Positions 61,317 to 64,000 of a stretch of DNA of 64,000 bases are shown in pieces. The position numbers and the translations under genes were made by a program. Numbering within the stretch: the stretch's first letter is position 1; every line of letters starts with the position of its first letter. Below the pieces are notes generated by a model. The model ran no database searches, was not told the DNA's origin, and saw nothing but the letters and a program-made list of their open reading frames with translations. Source of the stretch: Pseudomonadota bacterium (lineage in GTDB: Bacteria > Pseudomonadota > Alphaproteobacteria > Rhizobiales > MH13); NCBI GenBank assembly GCA_039024915.1, contig JBCCPK010000005.1, positions 124,001 through 188,000 of the forward strand, given 5' to 3'.

Positions 61317-63650
61317 ATGACCCAGCGCAGCCTTCAAACCTTCTTCGATACGGTCCAAACCGTTGATCTGAACACCTGTGACACAGAAGCGGTTCACCGG
61401 TCCGGCGCGGTTCAAAACGGATTGGTCATCGCATGCATTGATCCCGGCACCCTGAGCCTGGTGGCATGGAGCGAGAACGCGGCATCGGCCGGCTTCGCGG
61501 TTCCGGAAAGCCTTACGTCGGTCGCTTCCAATCGCGCTTCCCTTGAGGGCCTTGCTGATACCAGCCCGACGCTCAAGGAGCTTTTTCCAGAGGTCGAGGA
61601 AGAGATCAGCGAGTTGTACGCGGACCCCACCATCTCCTATCAGAACATCGCCTTGAGCGATGATCTAGAGCGCAACGGCAAGCGGTACGACCCGATCGTG
61701 TGCATCACCGACGATTGCATCTTTTTGGAGCTTGTACCCCACGTCGAGATCACCCCGCGCGACCTACGCATCAAATTGCGCGCCTCCAACAAGGCTTCGC
61801 AAAGCATCTTGGCGGCTCCCGATTTCGATGTTGCGGCCCAACTGGCCAGTGAAGCGGTCTTCGAACTCACCGGCTATGACCGGGTGAAAATCTACCAGTT
61901 TCTTCCAGACGGCTCAGGCTGGGTGCGCACCGAAAGCGCACGACCAGGGATGCCCAGCTACCTTGGCCTTCATTTTCCCGAAACCGATATTCCCAAGCAA
62001 GCGCGGCACCTGATGCAGATCCTGCCATACCGCTGCGTGTTCGAAGCGAACGACGATATCTCACCAATCGTTTCCGCCGACGGCCCCGTCATGGATCGAA
62101 TGGATCTGACATGGTGTCTGGGTCGCTCGGTCTCGACGATGCACACGCAATACCTGCGCAATATGGGCGTTTCGTGTTCGTTCAGCGTGGGGTTGCGTGC
62201 AGGCGACACCCTGTGGGGAATGATTGCCTGCCACGGCAAAGAGCGTATCGACGTCCCCTATGATGTGTGGGGGATGGTCCGCGACATTGGCGACGCGCTT
62301 ATGGCGAAATTCGACGCGGTCCAACGCGACGAACGGGCCCGTAAGATCCGCGACATGCGCGATCTCGAGGCCGAAGTCGCCGCGCATCTGCGCCAGCGTG
62401 AGAGCATTGAAGAGGTACTCCTTCACTACTCGCCGAAACTTCAGGAGTTCCTCGATGCTGAGGGCTTTGCCTTCCAGTTCGACGGAGAAATCTACAGCGT
62501 CGGCAGGGCACCACCGCCCGACTTCACGCGACGCCTGATCCATTGGGTTTCCCGGCAAAGCAACGACACCGACCATTTCCGCTCGAACGCGCTGCATCAG
62601 CTGTGGCCCGACGCGCGCGAACACATGGATACAGCCTGTGGCGTCCTCATCCAGCCCGTAATCATTCACCGCGTCTGTCAACTTGTGTGGTTTCGCGGCC
62701 CAATAACGCAGACGGTTCGGTGGGCAGGGGCGCCAAACGGGAAACGGGAAACGACCGATGCAACCGGCCTGGCGGCCCTCAGCCCGCGAAACTCGTTCGA
62801 TCAGTGGGTCACTGAACACCGCGAAGAAGCGCTTGAGTGGACAGATGCCGAAATCAGTGCCGCGCGCGAGATCTTCAAGGACGTCCTCGATATCATCGCC
62901 TCGCAGGCGCAGAATCTCAAACGCATGAATGCGGAGTTGCAACTCTCCCAGGAAGAGACACGCGAAGAGCTTGCGCAGTTCGCCTACGCCGCCGCCCACG
63001 ATATCCAAAACCCGATCAACACCATAACCAGCGCCCTTGAGATGATCCGCTCCGTGCAAGGGGAAGTGGATGATCCGATGGTTCAGAAATCGATGGATTT
63101 TGCCATCCGCTCTTCGGACCGGCTGCGCAATCTCGCCGATCAGATGGCCAAATTCGTGGCGCTTGGCCGCAAGGAAATCGAGCCAGAAATGGTCTCGCTG
63201 TCCGACGTCCTAGACGATACGCGCAGGATGCTCGCCCAATTGATCGACGATAGCGGTGCACACATGGAGTTTGAGGAGCTTCCTGAAGTCGCGGGGAACC
63301 GTGATCTGCTGACCATCTTGTTCATGAACCTTCTGTCGAACGCGATCAAATATCGGCATGCCGACAGGCCGCCGCACATTGTGATCGACGCAGCCCGCCG
63401 CAATCGCTTCATTCATGTTTCGGTCACCGACAATGGCCAGGGCATTCCGCAAGATCGCGAACAGGAGGTTTTCAAGCCATTCACACGGCTGCACCGCAAC
63501 GACACCGTCTCGGGCAGCGGGCTGGGCCTTGCCACGTGCCAGCGCATCGCCGAGCTGCACAAGACACGTGTGGTGATTGATCCCAACTACAGGAACGGCA
63601 CCCGCCTTGAAATGAATTTCACGACCGAGCTTTGGGGCCGAACAATCTAA
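61317..63650 (+). CDS. Bacteriophytochrome histidine kinase
   Basis: A red/far-red light sensor kinase, 777 residues. Domain order: PAS (about 10-110), GAF (about 155-315), PHY (about 330-510), HisKA and HATPase. Biliverdin would attach to C21 in LNTCDTEAVHRSG, the bacteriophytochrome position. The GAF motif is HFPETDIPKQARHLM (commonly PASDIP), and RSVSTMHTQYLRNMGV holds the chromophore-pocket His. The PHY tongue keeps SPRNSF. The phospho-acceptor is H561 in YAAAHDIQNPINTI; the ATPase has NLLSNAIKYR, VTDNGQGI and GSGLGLATCQRI. ATG at 61317 is chosen; an in-frame GTG at 61296 adds seven residues. Confidence 0.93.
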   Translation: MTQRSLQTFFDTVQTVDLNTCDTEAVHRSGAVQNGLVIACIDPGTLSLVAWSENAASAGFAVPESLTSVASNRASLEGLADTSPTLKELFPEVEEEISELYADPTISYQNIALSDDLERNGKRYDPIVCITDDCIFLELVPHVEITPRDLRIKLRASNKASQSILAAPDFDVAAQLASEAVFELTGYDRVKIYQFLPDGSGWVRTESARPGMPSYLGLHFPETDIPKQARHLMQILPYRCVFEANDDISPIVSADGPVMDRMDLTWCLGRSVSTMHTQYLRNMGVSCSFSVGLRAGDTLWGMIACHGKERIDVPYDVWGMVRDIGDALMAKFDAVQRDERARKIRDMRDLEAEVAAHLRQRESIEEVLLHYSPKLQEFLDAEGFAFQFDGEIYSVGRAPPPDFTRRLIHWVSRQSNDTDHFRSNALHQLWPDAREHMDTACGVLIQPVIIHRVCQLVWFRGPITQTVRWAGAPNGKRETTDATGLAALSPRNSFDQWVTEHREEALEWTDAEISAAREIFKDVLDIIASQAQNLKRMNAELQLSQEETREELAQFAYAAAHDIQNPINTITSALEMIRSVQGEVDDPMVQKSMDFAIRSSDRLRNLADQMAKFVALGRKEIEPEMVSLSDVLDDTRRMLAQLIDDSGAHMEFEELPEVAGNRDLLTILFMNLLSNAIKYRHADRPPHIVIDAARRNRFIHVSVTDNGQGIPQDREQEVFKPFTRLHRNDTVSGSGLGLATCQRIAELHKTRVVIDPNYRNGTRLEMNFTTELWGRTI

Positions 63651-63753
63651 GCTGTACCGATAACGTCAGATGGAGTACGCATCAGTAATTGCTTAAATTA
63701 GCACTTTTGGCATAAGCATAAGCTGATTTATTCCAAACTTGATTGGGTCCCCA

Positions 63754-64000
63754 ATGGCGGATAGTCTGTTGAATGTACGCTTTGCATTGGTCGACGATAA
63801 CGAAGCGGACATTTTCTTTGCGGAAATCCTGCTTAAGAGAGAAGGGGCGTCCGCAATCCAATCCTTTCCTGGGGGACAGGAGTTCATCGACGCCGTCCAT
63901 GGCGGCCTGGAATGCGACATCATCTTTATGGACATCAGAATGCCGATCATGGATGGCTTTGAGACCATCGATACACTCTCCGCTGAAGGCGCCTTCGAGC
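63754..64000 (+). CDS. Response regulator receiver protein, 3' end outside window
   Basis: The first 82 residues of a receiver domain. The acidic pair is in FALVDDNEADIFF, and the phospho-acceptor lies in DIIFMDIRMPIMDGFE. The frame is open to the right edge. It starts 103 bp after the phytochrome kinase on the same strand and is the best candidate for its cognate regulator. The output domain, if any, lies beyond the window. Confidence 0.88.
   Translation, partial: MADSLLNVRFALVDDNEADIFFAEILLKREGASAIQSFPGGQEFIDAVHGGLECDIIFMDIRMPIMDGFETIDTLSAEGAFE

Overview
The window is GC-rich, densely coded chromosomal DNA. It most likely comes from an alphaproteobacterium, probably a marine or saline member of Hyphomicrobiales (Rhizobiales). 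The assignment rests on gene neighbourhoods and gene families, not on a marker-gene phylogeny: tsaD lies back-to-back with hemC-hemD-mic60-hemY, the glycerol ABC transporter is of the rhizobial GlpSTPQUV type, nitrate assimilation is NasTS-controlled, and a biliverdin-type phytochrome kinase is present.

Layout. (1) 1-8.6 kb is a carbohydrate locus: a sugar ABC permease and binding protein on the minus strand, divergent from an IclR regulator, a MalK/UgpC-type ATPase, a LysE-type exporter, a GH2 glycosidase, a MOSC protein and an XRE-cupin regulator. (2) 8.65-22.3 kb is a complete nitrate assimilation cluster: a sigma-54 promoter, nasT-nasS, a NasT-type two-hairpin leader ending in an intrinsic terminator, nrtA-nrtB-nrtCD (two ATPase domains fused), nirB-nirD-nasA and cysG for siroheme. 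(3) 22.6-29.4 kb is a glycerol ABC transporter operon, glpSTPQ-glpU-glpV. Two exported SH3-like genes are inserted between glpQ and glpU, and a strong terminator closes the operon. (4) 29.4-38.6 kb is an accessory stretch: a membrane-anchored TIR protein, an SbtB-like PII protein facing an SbtA-type bicarbonate transporter, an IS3 remnant, a frameshifted CheB-CheR-PAS-histidine kinase giant gene with a response regulator, a gene-poor segment, an XRE gene fragment and tRNA-Thr(CGT). (5) 38.8-47.9 kb is conserved housekeeping: hemY, mic60, hemD, hemC, tsaD, YciI, EVE and a ClpP-like protease. (6) 48.0-54.9 kb holds a two-gene glucosylglycerate pathway, a tandem pair of membrane cyclic-nucleotide-binding (Popeye-like) proteins, an MFS exporter and a DUF318-type permease. 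(7) 55.2-60.8 kb holds acs followed by an unusual tandem hairpin repeat, two small lipoproteins (one an I78 inhibitor), an SLC13/RCK transporter and a small membrane protein. (8) 60.7-64.0 kb is a bacteriophytochrome kinase flanked by two single-domain response regulators, the last one cut by the window edge.

How the parts work together. NtrC/sigma-54 probably switches on nasTS. NasS (nitrate sensor) would then release NasT to let transcription read through the leader into the transporter. Electrons would pass from NADH through NirB and the Rieske protein NirD to nitrite and probably also to NasA, because no separate NasA reductase subunit is present. Both multi-ATPase transporters (NrtCD and GlpS/GlpT) carry one consensus and one degenerate composite ATP site. 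I see no CRISPR array, prophage or intact insertion sequence. The most distinctive items are the NasT leader RNA, the two exported SH3-like proteins in the glycerol operon, the tandem Popeye-like pair, the SbtA/SbtB-like pair and the duplicated hairpin unit after acs.
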